Below, in pieces: positions 17,569 through 25,566 of a stretch of 64,000 bases of DNA. The notes below the pieces were generated by a model. That model did no database searches. It was not told the DNA's origin and worked only from the letters and a program-made list of their open reading frames with translations. Every line of letters starts with the position of its first letter. The first letter of the stretch is position 1. A program made the translations under genes and the position numbers. The DNA is taken from positions 930,001-994,000 of the forward strand of contig NZ_JAGIOE010000001.1 in NCBI RefSeq assembly GCF_017876575.1, given 5' to 3'. The DNA is from Paeniglutamicibacter psychrophenolicus (GTDB taxonomy: Bacteria; Actinomycetota; Actinomycetes; Actinomycetales; Micrococcaceae).

Positions 17569-17877
17569 CAGCTCGGCAAGAACCACCACGGAGCCCCGGA
17601 GTTCGGTACTCGTGAATTCGACGAAGCGGGAGCGCAGGAAACTGTGCTCCCGCTTCGTCGTGCTTGACGGGATTTGAATTTCCAAGGTGGCAGGTGACGG
17701 AGCGGAAGCGACCGCCGTCTGGCCGGCTCGGCCCCGCACCATGATCTCCGTGGGCCCCGCCGAGGGATTGACGGCGATTAGGTCTTACGTCGAAACTTGG
17801 GTAATGTTTAGGGGTCGAGTTGTACTAATGATTTCCTCTTTGATCCTTTTCGAAATCTGAAATCTACTGCAATTCAT
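17569..17877. other. 309-base gap between acyl-CoA dehydrogenase and tRNA-Gln
   Basis: No gene seen. The left part holds the long hairpin at 17615-17664; the right part (about 17780-17877) is AT-rich for this genome and should contain the tRNA promoter, although I could not assign -35 and -10 boxes confidently. Confidence 0.5.
17619..17660 (+). terminator. long hairpin with GAAA tetraloop after the acyl-CoA dehydrogenase gene
   Basis: Perfect 15-bp arms CGACGAAGCGGGAGC / GCTCCCGCTTCGTCG, extended inward by a G-U and three Watson-Crick pairs to a GAAA loop closed by G-C: about 19 bp in all. No T tract follows. A very stable factor-dependent or structural terminator. Confidence 0.7.
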
Positions 17878-17949
17878 TGGGATATGGTGTAATTGGCAAC
17901 ACAACGGTTTCTGGTACCGTCATTCTAGGTTCGAGTCCTGGTATCCCAG
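17878..17949 (+). tRNA. tRNA-Gln (anticodon CTG)
   Basis: A full cloverleaf can be drawn. Acceptor arms are TGGGATA and TATCCCA. The anticodon stem ACGGT/ACCGT encloses TTCTGGT, giving anticodon CTG (reads CAG). The T arm is CTAGG-TTCGAGT-CCTGG. The discriminator base is G, and the 3' CCA is not encoded: GC is followed directly by TTTT. It lies alone between a catabolic gene and an unknown gene; no duplicated tRNA 3' end that would mark an integration site was found nearby. Confidence 0.93.
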
Positions 17950-18057
17950 CTTTTCCGGTAGTCAAAATCCGGCGCTGGACTTCCTTCATCAGTTTTCTCC
18001 TTTGACGCTTTCTATCTCTCGTGAATCAGGAATAAATCGACTGATTAAACGCAATGT

Positions 18058-18678
18058 TTATCGTCGATTGTTTGATCGGAAGTTATCGATAAATATGATT
18101 CCAGTGGGTGACGCCGCTGCTTGTTCCCGGTCCGCCCTTGACCGGAGCTCGTCAAGGACTTCTCGATACCCATGTTGCAGCCCATGATTTCCCGGTCGCT
18201 GCGCCCGGCCACGGCGTGGCGTTTTTTGCGCGGAGGCCAGTTCCAAGTGGCAGGGTTTCGCCGCAAACTCGATGAGTAGATCCCTCAGTATCGGCTTGTC
18301 AATGGAGAGGGTTCCATTGAAGTCGAGGAGCGCGCCGTCGAGGTCTGCGAGGCTCAAACCGGTTCCAATCTTGTCTTGTGAAAGCACTTGCCACGAGGGC
18401 CCGTATCGATGGGCAATCAAGAGTTCAAGGTGGCGAGCCAAAACGATTCCGAGTCCTCTGTCGATGACTCCGAACTTGGCGGCGGGTTGACTGAACGTGA
18501 ACCCGACTGGCGCAAGGAGAGCGTACGGAGGACGAGGTCCTGCGAAGTTGAAGTCCCCGCGACCTGGGCCCATGGCTGTTGGGCACTCATCACCGGAGGC
18601 ACGCATGCCCAGCGTGGAGTCAAAGATCAGCACGTTCTTAGACACCGGATGCTGCACTATCCGGATTTCGTGAGACAT
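18058..18678 (-). CDS. hypothetical protein, not recognised
   Basis: 206 residues from the ATG at 18678 (MSHEIRIVQHPVSK...). I do not recognise a family. Codon choice in the first ~150 codons is plausible for a real gene, with segments such as DLDGALLDFNGTLSIDKPIL. The last ~50 residues, rich in Arg, Gly and Gln, read like an out-of-frame tail, so the gene may be frameshifted or end differently. It is transcribed away from the membrane-protein gene at 18801. No signal peptide or membrane segment. Confidence 0.42.
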   Translation of the reverse strand: MSHEIRIVQHPVSKNVLIFDSTLGMRASGDECPTAMGPGRGDFNFAGPRPPYALLAPVGFTFSQPAAKFGVIDRGLGIVLARHLELLIAHRYGPSWQVLSQDKIGTGLSLADLDGALLDFNGTLSIDKPILRDLLIEFAAKPCHLELASAQKTPRRGRAQRPGNHGLQHGYREVLDELRSRADREQAAASPTGIIFIDNFRSNNRR

Positions 18679-18800
18679 GCCCGATTCCAGAAGCGGCATG
18701 GGAAATTCGCTTCAGAAGGCTTGCAGACCCAACTTGCCCAATCGGGCGTACAGTGAAAATACAAGGGCATACAGACTTAGCGTCGAGGAGATGGTCAGCC

Positions 18801-19262
18801 ATGACTGCTCATGTGCAGCCGTACAAAAAGTTCAAGATGCCGTTCAACTACGTGCAGGTTGTCATCGCGACTTTCGGGGCCGTGATCACGAGCATCTTTG
18901 TTTATTTCGTCAGCGAGGCAGCTGGCGCTTCCATGTATTTCAGCGGCGGCCTGTTCACGCATCTGACTTTCGGTGAGATTGTTGGCTTCATCGTCTTGCC
19001 GTTCGCCGTCCTTGGCTTCATTACCTTCTTGATTGGCAGGTCAAGGCCGGGATTCTGCAAGATCGCACAGTGGATCGGCGTAGCCGTTGCCGTACTTTCG
19101 ATCGCCAACGCGATCCTATACGCCGCTGATCCGGCCAGCGGTATCGGGCTTGCCGTCATACACCTGGTTGTTGGTGCCTCTTGGTACCTTGCGGTGAACA
19201 ACTCGAATAAGAAATACAACGAGGAGGCCGCGGCAAGCCAGGGTGAATTGGTTGCCACGTAG
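18801..19262 (+). CDS. four-TM membrane protein (DUF6069-like)
   Basis: 153 residues from the ATG at 18801, ten bases after GAGGAG; an upstream ATG at 18753 lacks a ribosome binding site. Four hydrophobic segments: VQVVIATFGAVITSIFVYFV, IVGFIVLPFAVLGFITFLIG, a third around IGVAVAVLSIANAILYAA, and IGLAVIHLVVGASWYLAV. The arrangement resembles the actinobacterial DUF6069 family of unknown function. It is followed by a clean terminator and has no functional partner nearby. Confidence 0.7.
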   Translation: MTAHVQPYKKFKMPFNYVQVVIATFGAVITSIFVYFVSEAAGASMYFSGGLFTHLTFGEIVGFIVLPFAVLGFITFLIGRSRPGFCKIAQWIGVAVAVLSIANAILYAADPASGIGLAVIHLVVGASWYLAVNNSNKKYNEEAAASQGELVAT

Positions 19263-19278
19263 ATTTCATAAGCGGGCA

Positions 19279-19320
19279 AGGGCGGCGCTGGTGCGTTCGG
19301 AAGGACGCCAGCGCCGCCCT
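19279..19320 (+). terminator. intrinsic-type terminator after the four-TM protein gene
   Basis: Perfect 13-bp arms AGGGCGGCGCTGG / CCAGCGCCGCCCT followed by TTTG, 16 bases after the stop codon. Confidence 0.8.
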
Positions 19321-19500
19321 TTGCGCTCTTACAACAGGGCCGATGAAAGGGGTCCCGCTCCGAGGCGGGGCAAGGCGGCACGTGTAACGCTCCGGTCAGC
19401 CATGCTGCTGTCCAGTGAGGACAGCGACCGGGTCTTTCGTTGCTCGTCGGCTGTCAGGGACTGTAGATGACCAGGAATTCGTAGTATTGGTAACTGCTCT

Positions 19501-19872
19501 TTACCCATTCCCCTGGACGGCGTTCACGAACGGCCTGGCGATGAAGGCCGAGTTCATGCCCAGGTGGAAGAAGATATGCCCCTCGACGGTTTCGTCATCG
19601 ACCAGGACCGCCCAGCCTCGTCCGCTGGTTTCATCTCCTTCGTCGTCGCCGCTCCAGGAAAACTCGACGCCGGGCCGGCCTTCCCGCTCGCGCGGGCGGC
19701 AATCCATCCAGCCGCGCACGACGATGAAGCCGAACTCCCCGTGCCGGTCCCCTGAAAACTCGAGAAATGCCGGTTGAACCATGTCGATGGCATCCGAATC
19801 CCATTCGTCCATCTCGGTGATTCGCCAGCGGCCGGTCAAATGCGAGGCGGACCCCGAAGCACTTTGATTCAT
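19501..19872 (-). CDS. conserved hypothetical protein
   Basis: 123 residues from the ATG at 19872; in-frame GTG/ATG codons to 19899 could extend it by nine. The sequence GRWRITEMDEWDSDAIDMV, then GEFGFIVVRGWMDCR, FSWSGDDEGDETSGRGWAVL and GHIFFHLGMNSAF is a pattern I know from many bacterial genomes as a conserved protein without assigned function. The acidic, aromatic-rich composition suggests a small soluble beta-rich domain. It lies 51 bases beyond the glycerate kinase stop on the same strand and may be the end of that operon. Confidence 0.75.
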   Translation of the reverse strand: MNQSASGSASHLTGRWRITEMDEWDSDAIDMVQPAFLEFSGDRHGEFGFIVVRGWMDCRPREREGRPGVEFSWSGDDEGDETSGRGWAVLVDDETVEGHIFFHLGMNSAFIARPFVNAVQGNG

Positions 19873-19923
19873 GGAAACCAGACTATCCAACATCACCACC
19901 AGGATGGGCGAGCGTGCGGACGT

Positions 19924-20907
19924 CTACCGCTGCACCGGGCTCCAAGCGCCAAGAAGCTCGCGGGCAATCTGCGCGCCGGCGGCCTGCATGTGCATCTTGT
20001 CTGTGGCCACCAGGACCTGGGTGAAGGCATCGCGCGGAGCGTCCTCGGAGACCGAACCAACCACGGCATAGACCGGGGTTCTCCTGCTGCGGGCCATGAT
20101 GACCGAAATGATCTTGCCCTGCAGGGTCTGGGAATCCAGCCGACCCTCGCCCACCACCACCGCGTCTGCTTTCGCGACGGCTGCTTCGAAGTCCAAAGCA
20201 TCGAGAACGAAGTCAGCGCCGGAAACCAGTTCGGCGCCGAAGCACGCCCAGAGTCCGCCGCTGAATCCACCGGCCGCGCCTGTGGCCGGAACGCCCCGCG
20301 GGTCTCGCGGCAGTGTTGAAGCAAGTTCGTGCAATCGAGCGGTCAGCAACGACACCTCGTCGTCGCTGGCTCCCTTTTGCGGGCCGAAGACCACCGCTGC
20401 GTCCTCGAAAGCCGTGGTGACATCGCTGAGCACCACGACCTGCGCGCCGCGCAGCCCGCCGTGCTCGGTGATCGCCGCACACGCACCGGCCCCGCCATCG
20501 GTGGTGGCCGAGCCGCCGGCGGCGACCACCAAATGCCTGGCGCCGCGATTCACCGCATCGACCATGAGCAGCCCGGTGCCGTAGGTGTCGGCCGTGAGCG
20601 CATCCCGCCCGCCCGGCGCCGGCAGCGTGATGCCGCTGGCTGCGGCCAGGTTGATGTAGGCGGTGCCGTCGGCGCCGAGCGAATAGGCGGCCTGCATCGG
20701 ATCCCGCCAGGGACCCATGGTGTCGGCCAGGATGCGCTCGGCACCGAGGGCGGCACCGAGGATTTCCTCGGTGCCTTCCCCTCCATCGGCCACCGGCAAC
20801 TCCACGGCACTCGCACCGGTGGAACGGACACCGCCGGCGATGGCGGCGGCAACCTCGGCTGCCGTGAACGTGCCCTTGAAGCTGTCGGGGGCAATGAGGA
20901 CCTTCAT
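19924..20907 (-). CDS. glycerate kinase
   Basis: 327 residues. The start MKVLIAPDSFKGTFTAAEVA and the VADGGEGTEE, GGSATTDGGAGA and GAAGGFSGGLWA motifs define the GarK/GlxK (glycerate kinase type I) family, which phosphorylates D-glycerate with ATP, usually to 2-phosphoglycerate. A GGAAAGG box is six bases before the ATG. It is the last core enzyme of an operon with BKACE, an SDR and an MFS permease; together these fit a pathway in which a C3 glyceryl unit is released and fed into glycolysis. Confidence 0.92.
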   Translation of the reverse strand: MKVLIAPDSFKGTFTAAEVAAAIAGGVRSTGASAVELPVADGGEGTEEILGAALGAERILADTMGPWRDPMQAAYSLGADGTAYINLAAASGITLPAPGGRDALTADTYGTGLLMVDAVNRGARHLVVAAGGSATTDGGAGACAAITEHGGLRGAQVVVLSDVTTAFEDAAVVFGPQKGASDDEVSLLTARLHELASTLPRDPRGVPATGAAGGFSGGLWACFGAELVSGADFVLDALDFEAAVAKADAVVVGEGRLDSQTLQGKIISVIMARSRRTPVYAVVGSVSEDAPRDAFTQVLVATDKMHMQAAGAQIARELLGAWSPVQR

Positions 20908-20917
20908 GGTGCCTTTC

Positions 20918-21850
20918 CTAGAACCCGACGTTTTCGCGGCCCTTGAGCTGCAGCATTTCGCGGGCCTCGTCGGGGGTGGCGACCTCGAAGTTCAGTGCCT
21001 CGAGGATGGTGCGGATGCGGGTGACCTGCTCGGCATTGGAGGCGGCCAGCTGACCGGGGCCGATCCATAGCGAATCCTCCAGGCCCACGCGGACGTGCGA
21101 GCCCATGGCCGCACCGATGGTGGCCAGCGGCATCTGGTTCTTGCCGGCGCCCAGGATCGACCACTGGTACGAATCGCCGAAGAGCCGGTCCGCGGTCCGG
21201 CGCATGTGCATCAGATCCTCGGGGTGCGCCCCGATGCCGCCGAGCAAGCCGAAGACAGACTGGACGAAGAGAGGGCCGCGGGCCAGCCCGCGCGCCTGGA
21301 AGTGGGCGAGGTTGTTCAGGTGCGAGATGTCGTAGCACTCGAACTCGAAGCGGGTGTCGTTCTTGTTGCCGATCTCCAGGATCTTCTGGATGTCGGCGAA
21401 GGTGTTCTTGAAGACCAGGTCCCGAGAGTTCTCCAGGCCCTCGCGTTCCCAATCGTGCCCGAATTCCGTGAAGCGATCCAGCATCGGGTAGAGGCCGAAG
21501 TTCATCGAGCCCATGTTCAGCGAGGCAAGCTCCGGCTTGAACTCGATCACCGGGCGCATGCGTTCCTCCACGCTCATGTGCGGGGAACCGCCGGTGGTGA
21601 TGTTGATGACAGCGTCGGTGTTGGCCTTGAGCTTGGCCAGGATGGGCTCGAAGTGGGCAGGATCCTGGGAGGGCCGGCCGTCCTTGGGATCGCGGGCGTG
21701 CATGTGCACGATCGAGGCCCCGGCCTCGGCGGCGCCGATGGCCGCGTCGGCGATCTCGTCGGCGGTGACCGGCAGGTGCGGGGACATGGACGGGGTGTGG
21801 ATCGCGCCGGTGACGGCGGAGGTGATGATGACCTTGCGTGTATTTGCCAT
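20918..21850 (-). CDS. beta-keto acid cleavage enzyme (BKACE, DUF849)
   Basis: 310 residues. The Zn ligands are visible as HMHARD (His 49 and His 51), with a C-terminal Glu in VGLEDSLWIG as the likely third family ligand. The family reaction is beta-keto acid + acetyl-CoA giving acetoacetate + a new acyl-CoA. In this operon the keto acid should come from the adjacent SDR, and the C3 product would go to glycerate kinase; that gene set matches 2-deoxy-3-keto-D-ribonate cleavage in deoxyribonate breakdown. A carnitine-type role is less likely because no 3-hydroxyacyl-type dehydrogenase or thioesterase is present. Confidence 0.9.
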   Translation of the reverse strand: MANTRKVIITSAVTGAIHTPSMSPHLPVTADEIADAAIGAAEAGASIVHMHARDPKDGRPSQDPAHFEPILAKLKANTDAVINITTGGSPHMSVEERMRPVIEFKPELASLNMGSMNFGLYPMLDRFTEFGHDWEREGLENSRDLVFKNTFADIQKILEIGNKNDTRFEFECYDISHLNNLAHFQARGLARGPLFVQSVFGLLGGIGAHPEDLMHMRRTADRLFGDSYQWSILGAGKNQMPLATIGAAMGSHVRVGLEDSLWIGPGQLAASNAEQVTRIRTILEALNFEVATPDEAREMLQLKGRENVGF

Positions 21851-21866
21851 GATGGTGTCGAAATCC

Positions 21867-22646
21867 TTAGTAGAGCTTTTCGGTGTTGCCGTCCACGGCC
21901 ATGGCCTGGCCGTTGATGCTGCGGGCCATGGAACTGGCCAGGAAGACAGCCATGTCGGCGATGTCGCCGGCCTCGACCAGTCGGTTCAGCGAGGACTGGC
22001 GGTGGTAGAGGTCTGAGACCTCCTCAAGGGGGCGGCCCAGCATGGCGGCCTTGGCCTCAATGACGGCTTCGATGCGCGGCCCGTTCACGGCACCTGGACA
22101 GATGGCGTTGACGCGAATGCGCTCCTCACCGAGTTCGATGGCGAGGGTCTTGGTCAACCCGATGACCGCCCACTTGGACGATGAGTAGGCACTACGCCCG
22201 GCCATGCCCAGACGCCCGGCGGCCGACGATAGATTGACGATGGAGGCGTCGGCGCTTTCGCGCAGCAGCGGGAGCAGATTCTTGATGCAATAGAACTGGC
22301 CGTGCACGTTCACCTCGAAGGTGGACTTCCATGCCGCGGAGTCGAGGGTTTCGATGGGTCCGGTCGGCCCGGCGATGCCGGCGTTGTTGACCAGTACGTC
22401 CAGGCCTCCCAGCTCGGTGCGGACAGCGGCGGCGAGCTCGACGACCTGGGATTCGTCCGACACGTCGCTGACCGCCGCTGCGAAGCCGGCCGCCCGGGCC
22501 GCCTCAACGGCCGCCGGATTGATATCGGTGACAAAGACGTCCGCCCCGAGGTTCTTGAATGCGGTGGCAATGGACAGGCCGATGCCCGCCGCTCCCGCGG
22601 TGACCAGCACCTTGCGGTTGGTGAAGTCGAGTCTGCTGTTGTCCAT
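21867..22646 (-). CDS. short-chain dehydrogenase, probable 2-deoxy-D-ribonate 3-dehydrogenase
   Basis: 259 residues, a classical SDR. The NAD(P) loop TAGAAGIG is at 16-23, NNAG at 87-90, Ser at about 140, and YSSSK at 154-158 is the catalytic Tyr/Lys. Asp at about 41 after the second strand favours NAD. The segments GIAGPTGPIE-like and NLSSAAGRLGM resemble the SDRs I associate with deoxyribonate oxidation (from memory, not a search). With BKACE next to it, oxidation of a 3-hydroxy acid to a 3-keto acid is the expected step. The exact substrate is inferred. Confidence 0.85.
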   Translation of the reverse strand: MDNSRLDFTNRKVLVTAGAAGIGLSIATAFKNLGADVFVTDINPAAVEAARAAGFAAAVSDVSDESQVVELAAAVRTELGGLDVLVNNAGIAGPTGPIETLDSAAWKSTFEVNVHGQFYCIKNLLPLLRESADASIVNLSSAAGRLGMAGRSAYSSSKWAVIGLTKTLAIELGEERIRVNAICPGAVNGPRIEAVIEAKAAMLGRPLEEVSDLYHRQSSLNRLVEAGDIADMAVFLASSMARSINGQAMAVDGNTEKLY

Positions 22647-22682
22647 GATGCTTGTCTTCCTGAAGGGGAGAATGGGGTGGAT

Positions 22683-23978
22683 CTAGTGGGCTGCGACGGA
22701 GGACTTTGCAGGGTCCTCGGTGCCGCGCTTGAGCTTGCGGGTCAGCAGTGCGCCGATGGCACACATGGCGACGATGAACCAGAGGCCGGAGAGCTTGCTT
22801 CCGGTGGTTTCCTCCATGAAGCCCATGACGTAGGGGCCTAGGAACCCGCCGAAGAGACCCACGGTGTTCACGAAGGCGATGCCTCCAGCCAGGGCTGCGC
22901 CGGAAAGGCGGGTGGCGGGGTAGGTGAAGAGGATCGGCTGCAGGGCGAAGAAGTTGAAGGCGGCCAGGCAGAAGCCGAGCATCCCCAGGACCGGCCCGCC
23001 GACGGCACCGAGCGTGAATCCGGCAACGATGCCGACCATGGTGGACGTGGCGATCAGTCGGGAGCGCGAAGCGTTGGTTGCCAAGCGCGGCAGCAGCAGG
23101 GCGCCGGCGGCGGAGAAGATCCACGGGATGGAGGTCAGCAGGCCGATCTGGATGGTGTTCAGCGTGCCGTAGGTGCCGATGATCGAGGGGAGGAAGAAGC
23201 TCAGCGCGTAGACCGCGATCTGGTGCGTGAAGTAGATGGCCACGACCAGCAGGATCTGCTTGTCCTTGAGCACGTGGCGCAGCTTCGAGTTGCCCGAGGC
23301 CTTGGCCCCTGCAGTCTCTTCGGCCAGGATGCGGGCCTCGAGGTCTTCGGCTTCCTCGCGGGTGAGGAACCTTGATTCGGTGGGCTTGTTGGGAAGGCAC
23401 TTCCAGACGACGAAGGCCAAGATGCAGGCGGGGATGCCCTCGATGATGAACATCCACTGCCAGCCGTGCAGGCCACCGAGCCCGTCGAGGGTCAGCAGCA
23501 CGCCGCCCAGCGGGGCGCCGACGATGTTGGCGATGGAGACTCCGAGGAGGAACATGCCGTTGGCCTTGGCCCGGTCCTTGACCACGAACCACTGGGTGAT
23601 GAAGTAGATGACGCCGGGGAACAGTCCGGCCTCGGCGATGCCCAGCAGCATGCGAAGGATGTAGAAGGACCATTCGCCCTGCACGAAGGCCATGCAGGCC
23701 GAGAGGATGCCCCAGGTGATCATGATGCGCATGATCCAGAAGCGGGCCCCGACCTTGTGCATGATCAGGTTCGAGGGGATCTCGGACAGGGCGTAGGTCA
23801 GGAAGAACAGCCCGGCGCCGATGCCGTAGGCCGTGGCCGAGATGCCGAGGTCGATCTCCATCCGGTCCTTGGCCATGCCGATGTTGGTCCGGTCGATGAA
23901 AGCCATGACGTACGCGGCAATCAGCAGTGGCATGATGCGCCGGAAAATGATCTTGTTGACGACTTCGGGTGACCGCAT
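22683..23978 (-). CDS. MFS transporter, ACS (anion:cation symporter) family
   Basis: 431 residues from the ATG at 23978, which has AAGGA eight bases upstream; an ATG at 24005 has a poorer context. Twelve hydrophobic segments. The first shows AYVMAFIDRTNIGMAK, the ACS signature, followed by SEIPSNLIMHKVGARFWI. ACS permeases import organic anions such as sugar acids, phthalate or tartrate with protons. In the glxK-BKACE-SDR operon it should import the starting acid, for example 2-deoxyribonate. Confidence 0.9.
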   Translation of the reverse strand: MRSPEVVNKIIFRRIMPLLIAAYVMAFIDRTNIGMAKDRMEIDLGISATAYGIGAGLFFLTYALSEIPSNLIMHKVGARFWIMRIMITWGILSACMAFVQGEWSFYILRMLLGIAEAGLFPGVIYFITQWFVVKDRAKANGMFLLGVSIANIVGAPLGGVLLTLDGLGGLHGWQWMFIIEGIPACILAFVVWKCLPNKPTESRFLTREEAEDLEARILAEETAGAKASGNSKLRHVLKDKQILLVVAIYFTHQIAVYALSFFLPSIIGTYGTLNTIQIGLLTSIPWIFSAAGALLLPRLATNASRSRLIATSTMVGIVAGFTLGAVGGPVLGMLGFCLAAFNFFALQPILFTYPATRLSGAALAGGIAFVNTVGLFGGFLGPYVMGFMEETTGSKLSGLWFIVAMCAIGALLTRKLKRGTEDPAKSSVAAH

Positions 23979-24092
23979 GGGGGTCGTCCTTGCTGTTGTA
24001 GGCATCTCAGTGGCTTTCTGGATCGGGCATGGCAGGGGAAGAAGGCGCAGGCGCGCCAGGGGGAACTGTGGAGCAAAAAGGAAGGGAGCGGG

Positions 24093-25151
24093 TTACAGTG
24101 CGCTGGTGTCGGGCGTGCAGCCGCAGGTCCGGCCGATGTGCAAGCGGTGGGCGCACACCGAATGCTTGTAGGTGCCGCGCGGACGGGTGATCTGGTCGAG
24201 CAGGAGTTCGAAGGATCGCTCGGCCATTTCCCTGACCGGTTGGACGATCGTGGTCAGGCCGATCAGCAGCGAGCGGCTGCGCGGCAGCCCGTCGCTGCCG
24301 ACCACCGCCACATCTTGCGGAATGCGCAACCCCAGGGAGAGCGCGTGTTCCATAACGCCGATGGCGATCTCGTCGGAGCCGCAGACGATGGCCCGTGGCG
24401 GGTTGGGCGAGCCGAGCAGCTTTTCGGCGGCGACCCGGCCACCGTCCGAATTGAGCCTGGTGCTGATCTTTCGGTCCCCGGTGATCACCACGCCCGCGGC
24501 GCTCGCCGTGCGCACGAAGGCCTGTTCGCGGGCCAGCGAGGCGGTGGAGAAGCGGGGGCCGATGACCGTGGCGATTTCCGTATAGCCGTGGCCCAGGATG
24601 TGGCCCATGATGTCGGTAGCGGCGGCATCGTCGTCGATGCCCACGAAGTCGCCGGGCAGGTGGTCGGAGCGCCGGGAGAGGCATACGTACGGGATGCGCT
24701 TTTGGCGCAGGGTCCGCAGCGCCCTGGAGTCCTCGCGCAGTGCGGCGGCAATGATGACCCCGTCCACGTTGCGCGCAGCCAGGGTTCCGGCGACCTGGGC
24801 GAGCGATTCGGGGTCGTCCTGGGTGGTGGCGACGAATACCTCGAAGCCCTCGGCGGCGGTGGCGTTGATGATGTGCTGCGCCCACCCGGTGTACATCTGG
24901 TTAACGATGTTCGGAAGGATCAGGCCAACCACCCTGGTCAGCAGCGGATCGCGGCCCGCCGAATTGCCGGAGGGCCGGAATCCCATTTCGTTGGCGATCT
25001 TCACGACGTGCCGCCGGGTCTCCGTCGAGGCACCCGGCCGCCCGTTCATGATGTAGCTGACGGTGGCCGCGGAAACGCCCGATGCGCGGGCCACCGCGGC
25101 GGCGGAGACCCGGGTGGGCCGGTCCGTCGGGGCGTTGGTGGTGCTCGGCAT
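24093..25151 (-). CDS. LacI family transcriptional regulator
   Basis: 352 residues from the ATG at 25151, five bases after a perfect AAGGAGG; a longer frame to 25256 is not supported. The LacI HTH is AAVARASGVSAATVSYIMNG, and the hinge/periplasmic-binding-like domain fills the rest (VVGLILPNIVNQMYTGWAQH, ICGSDEIAIG-like core). First gene of the lacI-MFS-SDR-BKACE-glxK run and its probable repressor. Two copies of a 14-bp motif in the upstream region (25231 and 25341) are likely binding sites. Confidence 0.9.
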   Translation of the reverse strand: MPSTTNAPTDRPTRVSAAAVARASGVSAATVSYIMNGRPGASTETRRHVVKIANEMGFRPSGNSAGRDPLLTRVVGLILPNIVNQMYTGWAQHIINATAAEGFEVFVATTQDDPESLAQVAGTLAARNVDGVIIAAALREDSRALRTLRQKRIPYVCLSRRSDHLPGDFVGIDDDAAATDIMGHILGHGYTEIATVIGPRFSTASLAREQAFVRTASAAGVVITGDRKISTRLNSDGGRVAAEKLLGSPNPPRAIVCGSDEIAIGVMEHALSLGLRIPQDVAVVGSDGLPRSRSLLIGLTTIVQPVREMAERSFELLLDQITRPRGTYKHSVCAHRLHIGRTCGCTPDTSAL

Positions 25152-25230
25152 CTTTGCCTCCTTCGCAGTGTCGCTTCTATGGCCGGTAAATCCTTGGTGT
25201 GTGATCACCATTACAGACCACAGTTCGACG

Positions 25231-25245
25231 TTAAGCAACGTTAAG
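25231..25245 (+). promoter_or_regulatory. candidate LacI-family operator, copy 1
   Basis: TTAAGCAACGTTAAG lies 80 bases upstream of the lacI ATG. The same 14-mer, with one A/G change, recurs in inverse orientation at 25341-25354. Two copies flanking a promoter suit looping or cooperative binding. Confidence 0.45.
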
Positions 25246-25337
25246 TGATGGGACACAAGAGCTAAGGACGCCTGCGGCTGGAATCAAGCAGGAATCCCCG
25301 GATGGCCACGCCGCGCTGCGGCGCAGCGAAGCGGGAA

Positions 25338-25354
25338 TTGCTTAATGTTGCTTA
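25338..25354 (-). promoter_or_regulatory. candidate LacI-family operator, copy 2
   Basis: The minus strand reads TAAGCAACATTAAGCAA; the first 14 bases match copy 1 at 25231 except G to A. It lies about 190 bases upstream of the lacI start. Confidence 0.42.
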
Positions 25355-25566
25355 TGACCTGAGCTCCCGGGGATGCGCGTGGGCATCCGCCGGTCTATAT
25401 GGCGCTCACCGAGGCGATCGCAGGGTTTACTTCGGGCGTGCCCTGAGTTTCTGGGCATGCCCGGCAGTGCCCTCTGTTCAGTTCCTTCGCGCTCCGGGTG
25501 GCAAACGGAGGACTTCGGGGAGTGGAATGGGCGCGGATGGCCATCGGCTGTCCCTCCTCGACTTAC

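Larger units (their letters stand above)
25152..25566. other. 415-base intergenic region between lacI and pucR
   Basis: No gene supported; the few short frames have no family resemblance. It holds the lacI promoter region and two copies of TAAGCAAC(G/A)TTAAG in opposite orientation about 100 bases apart. The right half is beyond the pucR stop and shows no clear terminator. Confidence 0.55.

Noticed and set aside
17878-17949. tRNA-Gln as an integration (att) site for the low-GC block
   Set aside because: No integrase gene and no repeat of the tRNA 3' end was found at the block edges; the block ends more than 2 kb before the tRNA.
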